Positions 1-7,850 of a stretch of DNA of 34,274 nucleotides are shown here, piece by piece. The notes under the pieces are model-generated. The model was given only the letters and a program-made list of their open reading frames with translations, had not been told where the DNA came from and made no database searches. The first letter of the stretch is position 1, and every line of letters starts with the position of its first letter. Source of the stretch: Planctomycetota bacterium (GTDB lineage Bacteria; Planctomycetota; Phycisphaerae; Sedimentisphaerales; Anaerobacaceae); NCBI GenBank assembly GCA_019456145.1, contig VRUL01000049.1, positions 1 to 34,274 on the forward strand, given 5' to 3'. The position numbers and the translations under genes are program-made.

Positions 1-1
1 G

Positions 2-2893
2 ATGTGGAAATGGAGAACGAAAACGAATCTGCTAATTCAAGCAAAAAGAGAATTTACAGAAAAAATGTTGCTTAATCCTACTGTAAAACTCATATCTGGA
101 GAGGAGTATTCTGTTGAAGGTGTGTCTGCTATAGACGAGGAACGTGATGTTGTGATATTGCGTGTTAGGACCAAAGGAGAAACAACGCCCTTTTTAAAGC
201 CTATTAAGGTCTTACCCCTTGTCGGCGAGGACATTATCATTGTGGGCAATCCTCTGGGGCTCGAATCAACTGTCTCAAAAGGTATCGTTTCAGCCATACG
301 CAAGGTGCCTACTATGGGTACTATCCTGCAAATATCTGCCCCTATATCACAGGGATCGAGCGGGAGTCCCGTACTCAATATGAAAGGCCAAGTTGTAGGT
401 ATAGCAAGTTTTATATTAGAAGAAGGACAGTCTCTAAATTTTGCCATCCCAAGTGAGACGATCTTGAGCCTAAAGAACACAAGTAAGACGACAAGGCTTA
501 CTGATTTGTCTCTGCTTCTTAAATCGGCATCTAAAAAGTCCGCATCGTTTCCTGCTATTAAGGCGGTGGATAATCCATGCCTTAAGTTTCTTCCTGCTGA
601 TTGGTGGCTTGTTGGAAATTTCAATCTCAAAGCATATTTTGCTTTTATAGAATCATTAGCAAAAGATAATCCTTTGCCTTCTATGGTCATGGATCAGTAC
701 ATTGAGATGGTCCAAGGAATGATAGGTATCGATCCTCGAAAGGATGTTCAGTATGCTACATTTTTCATGTCGGGAAATCCAGAAGCGAGTTTCCAAGGCC
801 TCTTGATTGTGAAGGGCACATTTCAAAATCACATTACTGAAATGCGCCTAAAGCTTGGTTTAGGTGCCGAAATGCAAAGGACGGTATACAAAGGTATTTC
901 ACTCTATGAAGACATTGATATAGGCTATTGCTTTCCCGAAACTTCAACTCTCTTACTCGGAAGTCCAGCACTTTTGCGACATTCTATAGATGTAGCCACA
1001 AAAAGGACTGCATCACTGCCGGATACTCTACACAGCACACTATTACGCACGAATGGAGCATCGATAGTTTGGCTGGCCGTTGACACAACCGTTATTCTGG
1101 AAATAGAGGAGTTCGAGGCCCAACAAGAAGGGTATCAGGAGTTTTTCGACAACATATCTGCTACGAAATGTGCCTCACTATTTTTTGAGTCGGTACAGGA
1201 CGGCTTTTTGGCAAGCGTGCTGGCTTATGTCCCAGAACGTGGCGGTTCACAAAAGCTTTATCGTTACCTGAATGAAAGAAAACATAATTTCTTGGATGTT
1301 GAGGGGGCTAACATGTTCTTCAATTCCTTTCTCATCATGTCCGATGTTAGTATCGATAGTCGCTATGTCCGTTGGGACACGCACTTGACTGTGGATTCCT
1401 TATTCCAACTTTGGAATACAAAATTCATTCGTAAAAAATCTGAAGACTTGTCAGTCATGTCCGATGAAGAATTACTGCCACCGCCGCCGCCAACAGAAGA
1501 TGAGTTAGCACAAGAGTTGTTGTCTAAAAAATGCTTAGCATTATATGTCGAAACTCTTTGGAAAAAAGGTCCAGATGATGGTTTGCCTGTGCCTCCACCA
1601 CCTGGCTACGAATGGTTGATTAGAGATGCAAATATATATTCAGATATTAAACCGAAAAGGGTAAATCCACCGTCTTGGATGACCAAATATGCTTATGTGG
1701 CATCAAACCCAAGAGAGAAAAATGATGCAAATTCAAGTTACAGAATAAGTGAATTGTTAGCTGAAAAAGTGTTCCACCGTCCAAGCTGTGAATGGGCGCA
1801 AGGTATAAGACCTGACAGGCTAATTAGTTTCAATTCGCAGGAAGAAGCGATAAAGTCAGGTCGTAGGCCATGTAAAGGATGTATACCCGTACCCCAGACT
1901 AATGCTGAAATGATGGCCGAAGAAGTTTCACATGCTTTAGAAGGAATATCTAAAGAGGATATAACAAAAGAGCTTATAGAGAAGTTCAATGAGGTTCCTA
2001 TCAAATATACTTCATTGAGTGATGGCTTTGCTGTATTTTTCCCTTCAACACCCCAACAAAATACAATTGAGAATGTTATGGGGGATACTGTAAAGAATTA
2101 TAAATCAGGTAGCCAAACTTTAAAGAATTATCAATCAGTTAGCCAAGATGGACTTGTGCAATATAACGTTTTTTTCAACTATTATGACAAAAAAATCTTA
2201 AGCGATGAATCTCAAGAGGCTTTCTTGGGTAGTCATTTAGCGGGTAGATTGTTGGTTTATAAAAACAGTAAGGTTATCACAGATAACCAACTCATCTTTC
2301 TTGGTTTCAACGCAAGAAATTATGAATATATTGGTGTCGTTGAGGGTATTGAAATATTACATAAGGGAATCATTTTTATCCTTGATGGCGATTCTGTTTC
2401 TCTTACTTGTGTCTACCCCAAAGCAGTATTCCCGCAACCATCATTCGATGAGTTTGTGAAGTCGTTTGAACTTTTACCCTTAGAGGCGAAATTGTCAAGT
2501 GAATACTGGAAAGACTTTTCTACTGGACTCATGTTCAAACCCCCTATTGACATGCACGAAAGAGAAAAGAAGAGCCTTAAAAGTGTTATGATTGTTACTT
2601 TTGCAAATAAAGCCGGTCATTCCCTAAGTATATTCAATTTGACTGCTGAATATCCCTCATTCAAACTTTCCGATATTAGAACAGAATTTCCACAAGCAAT
2701 AAGCGATTCCGAAGGCTTCTTGGTCAATACTTTTCGCAGCTCAACAAATAACATGGAATTTATTCAACTTATGAAGTTCATTGAGCACGATAACAATATC
2801 TTTATGCTCCAAGGATACGCTCCTAAACAGACTTTTTTCAGGTCGGAACACAGATTGAAGGAATCAATGAATACAGTGAGCTTTGAAAATTGA
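2..2893 (+). CDS. Trypsin/HtrA-like protein with Ada-like zinc site, 5' end not in window
   Basis: Open from the window edge, so the true start is probably upstream. Residues about 28-155 match the S1C (HtrA/DegP) protease fold: Asp49 sits in the usual D-x-V-I-L-x-V strand and Ser120 in a G-S-S-G-S-P motif. In DegP the catalytic His lies about 30 residues before the Asp. Here that place is Phe18, and no His codon occurs in any forward frame in the first 80 bases. The protease half is therefore either broken or spliced to foreign DNA at its start. Residues about 195-480 resemble secreted Planctomycete proteins of unknown role, followed by a proline-rich linker near 495. Residues about 580-630 resemble the Ada-type metal site (His593, Cys596, then Cys624-x2-Cys627). 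The last 300 residues are unrecognised. Visibly AT-rich, like the next three genes. Reading frame certain; function inferred. Confidence 0.75.
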   Translation: MWKWRTKTNLLIQAKREFTEKMLLNPTVKLISGEEYSVEGVSAIDEERDVVILRVRTKGETTPFLKPIKVLPLVGEDIIIVGNPLGLESTVSKGIVSAIRKVPTMGTILQISAPISQGSSGSPVLNMKGQVVGIASFILEEGQSLNFAIPSETILSLKNTSKTTRLTDLSLLLKSASKKSASFPAIKAVDNPCLKFLPADWWLVGNFNLKAYFAFIESLAKDNPLPSMVMDQYIEMVQGMIGIDPRKDVQYATFFMSGNPEASFQGLLIVKGTFQNHITEMRLKLGLGAEMQRTVYKGISLYEDIDIGYCFPETSTLLLGSPALLRHSIDVATKRTASLPDTLHSTLLRTNGASIVWLAVDTTVILEIEEFEAQQEGYQEFFDNISATKCASLFFESVQDGFLASVLAYVPERGGSQKLYRYLNERKHNFLDVEGANMFFNSFLIMSDVSIDSRYVRWDTHLTVDSLFQLWNTKFIRKKSEDLSVMSDEELLPPPPPTEDELAQELLSKKCLALYVETLWKKGPDDGLPVPPPPGYEWLIRDANIYSDIKPKRVNPPSWMTKYAYVASNPREKNDANSSYRISELLAEKVFHRPSCEWAQGIRPDRLISFNSQEEAIKSGRRPCKGCIPVPQTNAEMMAEEVSHALEGISKEDITKELIEKFNEVPIKYTSLSDGFAVFFPSTPQQNTIENVMGDTVKNYKSGSQTLKNYQSVSQDGLVQYNVFFNYYDKKILSDESQEAFLGSHLAGRLLVYKNSKVITDNQLIFLGFNARNYEYIGVVEGIEILHKGIIFILDGDSVSLTCVYPKAVFPQPSFDEFVKSFELLPLEAKLSSEYWKDFSTGLMFKPPIDMHEREKKSLKSVMIVTFANKAGHSLSIFNLTAEYPSFKLSDIRTEFPQAISDSEGFLVNTFRSSTNNMEFIQLMKFIEHDNNIFMLQGYAPKQTFFRSEHRLKESMNTVSFEN

Positions 2894-2989
2894 CTTCTTC
2901 ATGCCAGACGCTCGATCTCTTACTGCTCGGCTTCGGTGTGGTGATAGGGAGAAGGAAACGGTAACAATTTTTTATGAGAGAAGATAAAA

Positions 2990-4333
2990 ATGGCGATTAT
3001 CCGCCCTCGATTACCAGACTATCATAATATAGCCATTACTCAAGAAGATGCTGATTTCGGCATCCCATTTCTCGATGAAGACATACCTTTCTGCCTTGAT
3101 CCTTTTTTGCTTTTCAAATCTCCTTCACAACAAGATAATGCCTTACACGCAGGACTAATCAATTCATTCAATTATCTTGGCTACCTTGTTAATACAGGAA
3201 AAGAAAAGATAGCCTCAGAAATGTTAATACGAGCTTCAGAGTGCAACGAAGTTGGTTTTGGCTTCTCCGGCACTCGCCAAGGATTGCGTATTGGTCCGAA
3301 AACAGCAGCTAACATACTTTCTCTTTTCAAAGTCATTCCACAAATCAAGCAAAATGGCTTTGTCCACCTTGAAGAAATACAACTCTATGTTGACCAAATC
3401 GCAAAAGACCGTATTAGCGATATAGTTTGCACTTTCTTGAAATCTTTCCTTATTGACTACACAATGGATCAGTGTCTAAAACTGGGTATACCTGCTACGG
3501 ATATAGATATACTCAACGTTTACGACCTAAAAGCTAACAGCTTTATTGACTCCGAGAAAGTAAAGCTTCCAACCAATCCTGAAACGCAACAACCTATTCT
3601 GCTGGTTCCAAAAAGGTGGTTACGACGCGCTCTTTGGATTAATTGTGACGATTATGTCAGCGGATACTACCTTAAAGATGTTGTTAAAGATGAAACAGTA
3701 GCTAAGAATAGGATAGAAATACTCAACTTCAATCGTCAAAATTACGACCTTGTTCAAGTCTATGTCAAAGAAAAAGAGAAGATTCAAGCCGATTGTAAAA
3801 ATGATCCCTTATTCCAGCCAATTCCAATTTTATCTGCTAAACGTAAATTCGCAGCTATTAAAAAACTTCCAACTGGTAAAACAGATAATGCTGATAAAAT
3901 ATATGAGGGGCTGGTTTGTCAATTACTCGCTTCATTGTTGTACCCCCATTTGGATTTTGCTTCTGAGCAAGTCCGAACTGTTTCAGGTGTACAAATTCGA
4001 GACCTAATCTTTTATAATAGCCGTTCAGAAACTTTCTTGGAAGACATATACAAAAATTATGAGAGCCTACAACTCGTTTTCGAACTGAAAAATGTGAAGA
4101 ACATCGAGAGAGATCACATTAATCAGCTAAATAGGTATCTTGCTAACGAATTTGGTAAATTTGGTGTTCTTATTACACGTAACGATCTGCCAAAGGCAAT
4201 GTTTCAGAATACAATAGATTTGTGGTCCGGTCATAGACGCTGTATCATAGCATTGACGGATGCAGATCTTGAGCTAATGGTCAATGTTTACGAAAGCAAG
4301 CAACGGTTACCGCTTGAAGTAGTCCAAAAATAA
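2990..4333 (+). CDS. Predicted PD-(D/E)xK nuclease, first gene of a three-gene set
   Basis: A 447-residue protein with no signal peptide or membrane segment. The last 120 residues look like a restriction-endonuclease fold: Asp338 in a strand (R-D-L-I-F), then Glu365-Leu-Lys367 in the next strand (V-F-E-L-K-N), then a helix with Q-L-N-R-Y-L and a final strand G-V-L-I-T. That is the D...ExK order of metal-dependent DNA nucleases. The first 300 residues form an unrecognised all-cytoplasmic region that may sense something or bind a partner. It starts 96 bases after the HtrA-like gene, behind a GAGAGAAG ribosome site. The two small paralogous genes follow within 90 bases, which suggests one transcript. 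An accessory or defence role is inferred from the fold and setting; I cannot assign a named system. The nuclease call rests on motifs read by eye. Confidence 0.7.
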   Translation: MAIIRPRLPDYHNIAITQEDADFGIPFLDEDIPFCLDPFLLFKSPSQQDNALHAGLINSFNYLGYLVNTGKEKIASEMLIRASECNEVGFGFSGTRQGLRIGPKTAANILSLFKVIPQIKQNGFVHLEEIQLYVDQIAKDRISDIVCTFLKSFLIDYTMDQCLKLGIPATDIDILNVYDLKANSFIDSEKVKLPTNPETQQPILLVPKRWLRRALWINCDDYVSGYYLKDVVKDETVAKNRIEILNFNRQNYDLVQVYVKEKEKIQADCKNDPLFQPIPILSAKRKFAAIKKLPTGKTDNADKIYEGLVCQLLASLLYPHLDFASEQVRTVSGVQIRDLIFYNSRSETFLEDIYKNYESLQLVFELKNVKNIERDHINQLNRYLANEFGKFGVLITRNDLPKAMFQNTIDLWSGHRRCIIALTDADLELMVNVYESKQRLPLEVVQK

Positions 4334-4417
4334 AATATAGAATTTGCCCGTGCCTGTCCTGGATAGGGGTTATATTTTGAGAAGCGAATTTAAATTAATT
4401 TAATCGTGAGGATTAAA

Positions 4418-4798
4418 ATGAAAAGTAAGGCTGAAATCGATAAGTTCGAAAAGACTAATGAACAATTGAAAGCACTTCACGGTGAAATAGGCATTCTTTC
4501 AAAAAAGAAACCAGATGACGCAATTAATAAGTTCAAATTACAGTTCGTGAATAATGTTCTTAAAAACGCCAATGAATTATTAGGTAAGCAGTATAAACCT
4601 TTCTCTGAATTTGATCTATTTGATAAGGATGATATACCAACTAATAGTGATGTCATTATGATATTAGCTCAATACTTAAATTGTATGGAAAAACTACGAT
4701 CTGACAATATTTTTAACAAGGGGGGATGTTACTATTGGCTTATAAAAGACGAGACGACAGACTTTAGAACTTCAAGGCCCAAAAAGCTAAAGGAATAA
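4418..4798 (+). CDS. Small uncharacterised protein, paralogue of the next gene
   Basis: The ATG at 4418 follows a GAGG ribosome site by six bases. A GTG 12 bases earlier overlaps that site and is less likely. The product is about 126 residues, charged and helical, without Cys pairs or membrane segments. It shares two blocks with the gene at 4805: L-S-K-K-K-P-D-x-x-x-N-K-x-K near residue 28, and P-T/S-N-S-D-x-x-x-I-x-A-Q-Y near residue 85. The two are clearly ancient duplicates with different ends. Placed between the predicted nuclease and its own paralogue, it may be a regulatory or adaptor subunit of the nuclease. I do not recognise a named family. Confidence 0.75.
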   Translation: MKSKAEIDKFEKTNEQLKALHGEIGILSKKKPDDAINKFKLQFVNNVLKNANELLGKQYKPFSEFDLFDKDDIPTNSDVIMILAQYLNCMEKLRSDNIFNKGGCYYWLIKDETTDFRTSRPKKLKE

Positions 4799-4804
4799 TG
4801 AGTT

Positions 4805-5167
4805 ATGGCAAAAAAAGGAAAAACTGACCCTACACCTACAGAAGCTCAAGTTGAACAATACGAGATGCTTTATCCAATATTAACAAATCTTTTAGTTGAA
4901 ACAAAGGAACTTTCTAAAAAGAAACCTGACAATCCTTTAAATAAACTCAAGGTTCAGATGGTAAACAAGATTTTGCTTCAAGTAAAAGATGTGCTTGCTA
5001 ATGATCCTGCTTTACAATTCTTGGACATGCTTGACGACGAAACATTACCATCTAATAGTGATGCTGTCTTTATCATAGCACAATATGAAGCTGCAATGGA
5101 ACAGTTCCGTTCCAAACATTATTATCAAGACAAAAATACATATAAAATGCGATGGCATACAAAATAG
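4805..5167 (+). CDS. Small uncharacterised protein, second paralogue
   Basis: A 120-residue charged protein starting six bases after the previous stop, so translation is probably coupled; an AAGGA site lies ten bases upstream. It repeats the S-K-K-K-P-D-N-x-x-N-K-x-K block and the S-N-S-D-A-x-x-I-I-A-Q-Y block of its neighbour, and differs in its Lys-rich start and short tail. The two genes may encode a heteromeric partner of the nuclease at 2990, but nothing in the sequence shows this directly. The module ends here: no further plus-strand protein gene of ordinary size appears before 6890. Confidence 0.75.
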   Translation: MAKKGKTDPTPTEAQVEQYEMLYPILTNLLVETKELSKKKPDNPLNKLKVQMVNKILLQVKDVLANDPALQFLDMLDDETLPSNSDAVFIIAQYEAAMEQFRSKHYYQDKNTYKMRWHTK

Positions 5168-5218
5168 ATATGATAGCTCAGGGCCTTATCCCAAGTATAA
5201 CACCAAGTCGCACAGGCC

Positions 5219-5230
5219 GTTAATATTAAC
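5219..5230. promoter_or_regulatory. 12-bp perfect palindrome, possible operator
   Basis: GTTAATATTAAC is a perfect 12-bp palindrome, about 50 bases after the small paralogue pair and about 120 bases before the -10 box of the folded RNA. It is AT-rich, and its position suits a repressor site. Nothing else in the 5168-5318 gap looks coding or structured. Chance occurrence in AT-rich DNA is quite possible. Confidence 0.25.
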
Positions 5231-5318
5231 TTGTCAAAGAACTTTACTTCTTGTGCGTTTTTACAGCTTCCGGTTTGCCTTTTTGAAGGTTTTGTCAATG
5301 CCTTATCACCGATATTTG

Positions 5319-5346
5319 CTTGTTGAAAGAGCGAAAAACGTATAAA
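5319..5346 (+). promoter_or_regulatory. Promoter for the folded RNA
   Basis: TATAAA at 5341-5346 is a good -10 box. The best -35 candidates (CTTGTT at 5319 or TTGTTG at 5320) are weak. The predicted start, about seven bases past the -10 box, falls at 5353-5358, exactly where the outer helix of the folded RNA begins (GGGAGGCG at 5358). The match between predicted start and helix start is the main support. Confidence 0.5.
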
Positions 5347-5352
5347 GTAAAA

Positions 5353-5626
5353 AAAATGGGAGGCGTTGTGCTTCTCTGTTAATAGTAATCCCCTATTTGG
5401 AGGATACTACTATGAGCAAATTAATTGCTCGTTGGATAACAGGGTGGCGTTTATTTGTAGTTAAAGAATAGCATAGCACACACCCACACAGGGCCACTTA
5501 AGGCTCACCACCTTAGAGCGGAAGCTTATTGCATTCGTTAGCGACAGATAGCTTTCTTACTCTCAAAAGAGAGCGGGGAAGTCACACGATAATAAGATGG
5601 TAACTTATTGTCGTGTGGCGCCTCCC
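5353..5626 (+). ncRNA. Candidate structured RNA with 5'-3' closing helix and internal micro-ORF
   Basis: GGGAGGCG at 5358-5365 is perfectly complementary to CGCCTCCC at 5619-5626, closing a domain of about 270 bases. Inside, TGTGCT (5367-5372) can pair with AGCACA (5475-5480). A hairpin around 5382-5413 pairs TAGTA/TACTA and ATCC/GGAT and buries the GGAGG ribosome site of a 19-codon ORF. GAGCAA/TTGCTC (5413-5430) is a tight hairpin within the ORF, CTCTC-AAAA-GAGAG lies at 5560-5573, and a 14-bp stem with one G-U pair lies at 5583-5596/5604-5617. A -10 box sits just upstream. This layout recalls type I toxin mRNAs (Hok, AapA), where long-range pairing and a buried ribosome site block translation. 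No retron reverse transcriptase or tRNA-like end is present. It is not a class I recognise. Pairings were read by eye and not folded by computer. Confidence 0.5.
5412..5471 (+). CDS. 19-residue cationic micropeptide ORF inside the folded RNA
   Basis: ATG at 5412 lies eight bases after a full GGAGG ribosome site, much stronger than those of its neighbours, and TAG ends it at 5471. The peptide reads MSKLIARWITGWRLFVVKE: hydrophobic and aromatic with two Trp, and Lys3, Arg7, Arg13 and Lys18 giving a net positive charge. That composition suits a membrane-active amphipathic helix. The ribosome site is sequestered in a hairpin and the first codons lie in a second one, so translation should need a structural change. 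A small toxin is one reading and a regulatory leader another, although no gene follows on this strand for 1.4 kb. Chance cannot be excluded for so short an ORF. Confidence 0.45.
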   Translation: MSKLIARWITGWRLFVVKE

Positions 5627-5694
5627 TTATTATTTTCAAGTCTTACCACCGTTTTTTTTTCAAAGAGCAAACTCTATTTAACCTGTCAATAGCC

Positions 5695-6039
5695 TCATAT
5701 AAGGACGTTTCCTGTTCGTGAGACGTCCGTAGAGGGGGTCTCAGCAAAAGAAGTGGCCGGTTCAACACAGATTTGCCTTGCGATTCCCACAACAGCCTCA
5801 GATTGTGCCTTTTCGTCTTTTCCCTGATTCGGTCGATATTGCCATAACGGACAGGTTACAATATCACATTGTTTGATTTCGGCTGATTGCCAACACATAC
5901 AATCTTGGCACTTGGCATTGACAGCCGACCTCATAGACTTTTTGGTGACGGCCTTACCCCATACCCGGCGATACGATCCGTTGTGCAGGTCTGGTATGTT
6001 ATTGCGAAAACGTCTTAATACTTCGTAATTATCTGGCAT
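5695..6039 (-). CDS. Small Cys-rich phage/element-type protein
   Basis: A 114-residue product. ATG at 6039 has GGGAG seven bases upstream. Its core has a four-Cys pattern, C-x2-C-M-C-W then C-D-I-V-T-C-P-L-W-x-Y-R, typical of short zinc-binding proteins found in prophages and integrative elements, where the phrase C-P-L-W-x-Y-R recurs. The N-terminus is Arg-rich, suggesting nucleic-acid contact, and the last 35 residues are low-complexity. It faces away from the recombinase operon on its right. A DNA-element accessory role is inferred from family recall; the exact function is unknown. Confidence 0.65.
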   Translation of the reverse strand: MPDNYEVLRRFRNNIPDLHNGSYRRVWGKAVTKKSMRSAVNAKCQDCMCWQSAEIKQCDIVTCPLWQYRPNQGKDEKAQSEAVVGIARQICVEPATSFAETPSTDVSRTGNVLI

Positions 6040-6344
6040 GATTTTACTCCCGTGCTATTTTTGAAATACAGTATGATTATTGCTGGCTGGAGTACTCCCA
6101 CAGTAAGATGCCTTATTGCGGTATAACATCTTGGATTTAGTACTTGAAGCCATAGATTACCTATCTTGACATCACTCCCGGCGTAAAAGTTGGTAGATAT
6201 AGGAATTTCCATTCAAGCTCCAACCCGGCCCCCCGTATGCCTTTTAGCCAAAACGGGCTTTTTGTTTTGAAAACATATCCGCTTGCAGGTATGATTAAAC
6301 GTGGTTCAGTGCGGTTCAGGACGTCAAGCCATGTAGGTTTACCC

Positions 6345-6560
6345 CTGCTTTACACGCGCTTTACTACTGCTTTACACGCGCTTCGATACTGCCTTGCCTT
6401 TGCTTTGCTCTGCCTGATTCCTATACATGGCCGGGCTTGCAGCCGTGGCGCGGCGTCTGTCTTTGCTCTGCTCTTGACTATACATGGCCGGGCCTTGCTG
6501 CTTGCAGCCTGCTCTTGACGGCTTGACAGTGGCGCGGGCTGTGATATGGCCGGGCTTATC
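6345..6560. repeat. Degenerate tandem repeats within a gene-free stretch (6240-6760)
   Basis: CTGCTTTACACGCGCTT occurs at 6345 and again at 6367. A longer unit, CTATACATGGCCGGG followed by a C/T-rich TTTGCTCTGC-type block, recurs at 6421 and 6478 (period 57) and more weakly near 6541. The repeats sit upstream of the mobile-element operon, where an origin or recombination site would be plausible. They could also be a decaying satellite. The rest of 6240-6760 shows no convincing gene; frames through it have low-complexity, repeat-driven translations. Confidence 0.6.
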
Positions 6561-6761
6561 TCTATGTGGATCGGCGTCCCCGTTTTTAGATCGCAGACAG
6601 CCCTGCAAGGCAAGTCTGAAACAACGTCTGAAATAACAAACCCGATTTCAATTATCGGCAAGCCCAAAGAAAACTAAAGAAAAATAAAATAAACTTTCGT
6701 CTTTAACCGCTTGTAATACAATAGCTTATCACTTTATAGCAAAGTTATTCTTTAGAAAGAC

Positions 6762-6790
6762 TTGACAATTGCCGATATAGCTGATAGTAT
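6762..6790 (+). promoter_or_regulatory. Sigma-70-type promoter of the mobile-element operon
   Basis: TTGACA at 6762-6767 is a perfect -35 hexamer. A 17-base spacer leads to TAGTAT at 6785-6790. The predicted start near 6797 leaves about 90 bases of leader before the first gene at 6890. That leader contains a strong hairpin at 6831-6859. Confidence 0.7.
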
Positions 6791-6830
6791 TTACAGAGAA
6801 TCAAAGTCGTTGTGGCTTTGGTCGAAAGTT

Positions 6831-6859
6831 GGCCCGGCAATACGCTAATATTCCGGGCC
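6831..6859 (+). promoter_or_regulatory. Leader hairpin before the element operon
   Basis: GGCCCGG (6831-6837) pairs perfectly with CCGGGCC (6853-6859) across a 15-base loop, between the promoter and the first start codon. No T-run follows, so it is not a simple terminator. It may be a leader structure or protein site. Similar GGCC/CCGG stems recur in both terminators downstream of this operon. Confidence 0.45.
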
Positions 6860-6889
6860 GTGGTTCCAAACTACTAAGGAGTTTAGAAC

Positions 6890-7207
6890 ATGGAAACAGT
6901 ACAAGAAAACAAGTCAAAAAGCAAGTCGGATCACACAATTATTGAAGTCTTGGAATTTTGCAAAGAGCAGGATTTTCCGGCCCGCGTTGTTGGTCGATGG
7001 GTATGGATTAAGTTTGAATCCAAGCCAAGCGCAGACATTCGGCAAGCCCTTAAAGACTTCGGCTTTCGGTGGTCAAGGCGCCGTGGTCAATGGGCGCATA
7101 ACTGCGGCCATAGCAGCCGACCAGCCCGGTCTTATCGTCCTTGGGATAAGTATCAAACCACGATGTTAGAAGATTATGTCAATGCCGGATTGGAGGTGAC
7201 TGTATGA
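6890..7207 (+). CDS. Small mobile-element protein of unknown role
   Basis: A 105-residue protein behind AAGGAG. The core from about residue 35 to 75 (W-V-W-I-K-F-x-x-K-P-S, then L-K-D-F-G-F-R-W-S-R-R-R-G-x-W) is a short fold met repeatedly in plasmid and phage proteins, often beside antirestriction or DUF3560-like domains. It is Arg-rich and probably binds nucleic acid. Its stop overlaps the next start by four bases (ATGA), so it is translationally coupled to the AAA+ gene. Specific function is not known. Confidence 0.7.
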   Translation: METVQENKSKSKSDHTIIEVLEFCKEQDFPARVVGRWVWIKFESKPSADIRQALKDFGFRWSRRRGQWAHNCGHSSRPARSYRPWDKYQTTMLEDYVNAGLEVTV

Positions 7208-7848
7208 ACCTGTATGAACTACACCGACCAAAAAGTCTTGACGACGTACTTGGCCAAGACAAAGCAGTTAAGACAATCAAGAGACTCATTGAGCGCGGTA
7301 TGGGGGGCCGCGCTCTGTGGATTAGTGGTTCAAGTGGAATCGGCAAAACTACGCTTGCCCGGATTGTAGCTGGTAGTATCGCCGACGATTTTTATATTCA
7401 AGAGTATGATTCGGCCGACCAACTATCGGTATCGGAAATCGACAAGCTCGAAAAGGATATGCACTATTTTGCGCCGGGCAAGGGCGGCAGGGCTTATATC
7501 ATCAATGAATCACACGGACTCCGCAAGCCCGTTATACGGCGCCTGCTCGGCTTATTAGAGCATATCCCGGCCCATGTGGTGATAATCTTCACAACTACTA
7601 AACAGGGCGAATCTCGGCTGTTTGACGACCAGATAGACGCAAGCCCATTGTTATCTCGATGCACTAAAATCGAATTAACGAATCAGGGTTTGGCGAAAAC
7701 ATTCGCGATCCATTGTATGAAAATCGCAACCGCTGAAAACCTTAACGGAAAGCCGCTCGAAAGCTATGTAAAACTGGCCCAAAAGTGCAAGAACAACATG
7801 AGGGCCATGCTTTGCGAAATCGAAGCCGGTTATATGATTGGAGGCTAA
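7204..7848 (+). CDS. Clamp-loader-like AAA+ ATPase (DnaX/RFC-type), element-borne
   Basis: A 214-residue AAA+ protein. It opens with L-H-R-P-K-S-L-D-D-V-L-G-Q as in DnaX/RFC subunits. The Walker A motif is residues 42-49 (G-S-S-G-I-G-K-T). The Walker B position reads I-I-N-E-S-H instead of the usual D-E-A-H, keeping the Glu. A sensor-1-like F-T-T-T follows, then S-R-C, the clamp-loader arginine-finger motif. It lacks the third domain of true clamp loaders, so it is about half their length. The gene has GGAGGTGA upstream and overlaps its neighbour. A role in replication or remodelling for the element is inferred. The fold assignment is firm; the partner is unknown. Confidence 0.85.
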   Translation: MNLYELHRPKSLDDVLGQDKAVKTIKRLIERGMGGRALWISGSSGIGKTTLARIVAGSIADDFYIQEYDSADQLSVSEIDKLEKDMHYFAPGKGGRAYIINESHGLRKPVIRRLLGLLEHIPAHVVIIFTTTKQGESRLFDDQIDASPLLSRCTKIELTNQGLAKTFAIHCMKIATAENLNGKPLESYVKLAQKCKNNMRAMLCEIEAGYMIGG

Positions 7849-7850
7849 TT

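Noticed and set aside
37..690. A minus-strand frame of 217 codons
   Set aside because: Antisense to the HtrA-like gene with clear protease motifs; it has no recognisable domain.
5353..5626. The folded RNA as tmRNA or as a retron RNA
   Set aside because: There is no tRNA-like end or TTCGA arm for tmRNA, and the peptide does not resemble a tag. No reverse transcriptase gene is nearby for a retron.
6015..6212. A 65-codon minus-strand frame with a TTGGAG site upstream
   Set aside because: The ribosome site is acceptable and it overlaps the next gene slightly. However, the translation has no recognisable pattern and crosses the next gene's own ribosome site, so I did not call it.
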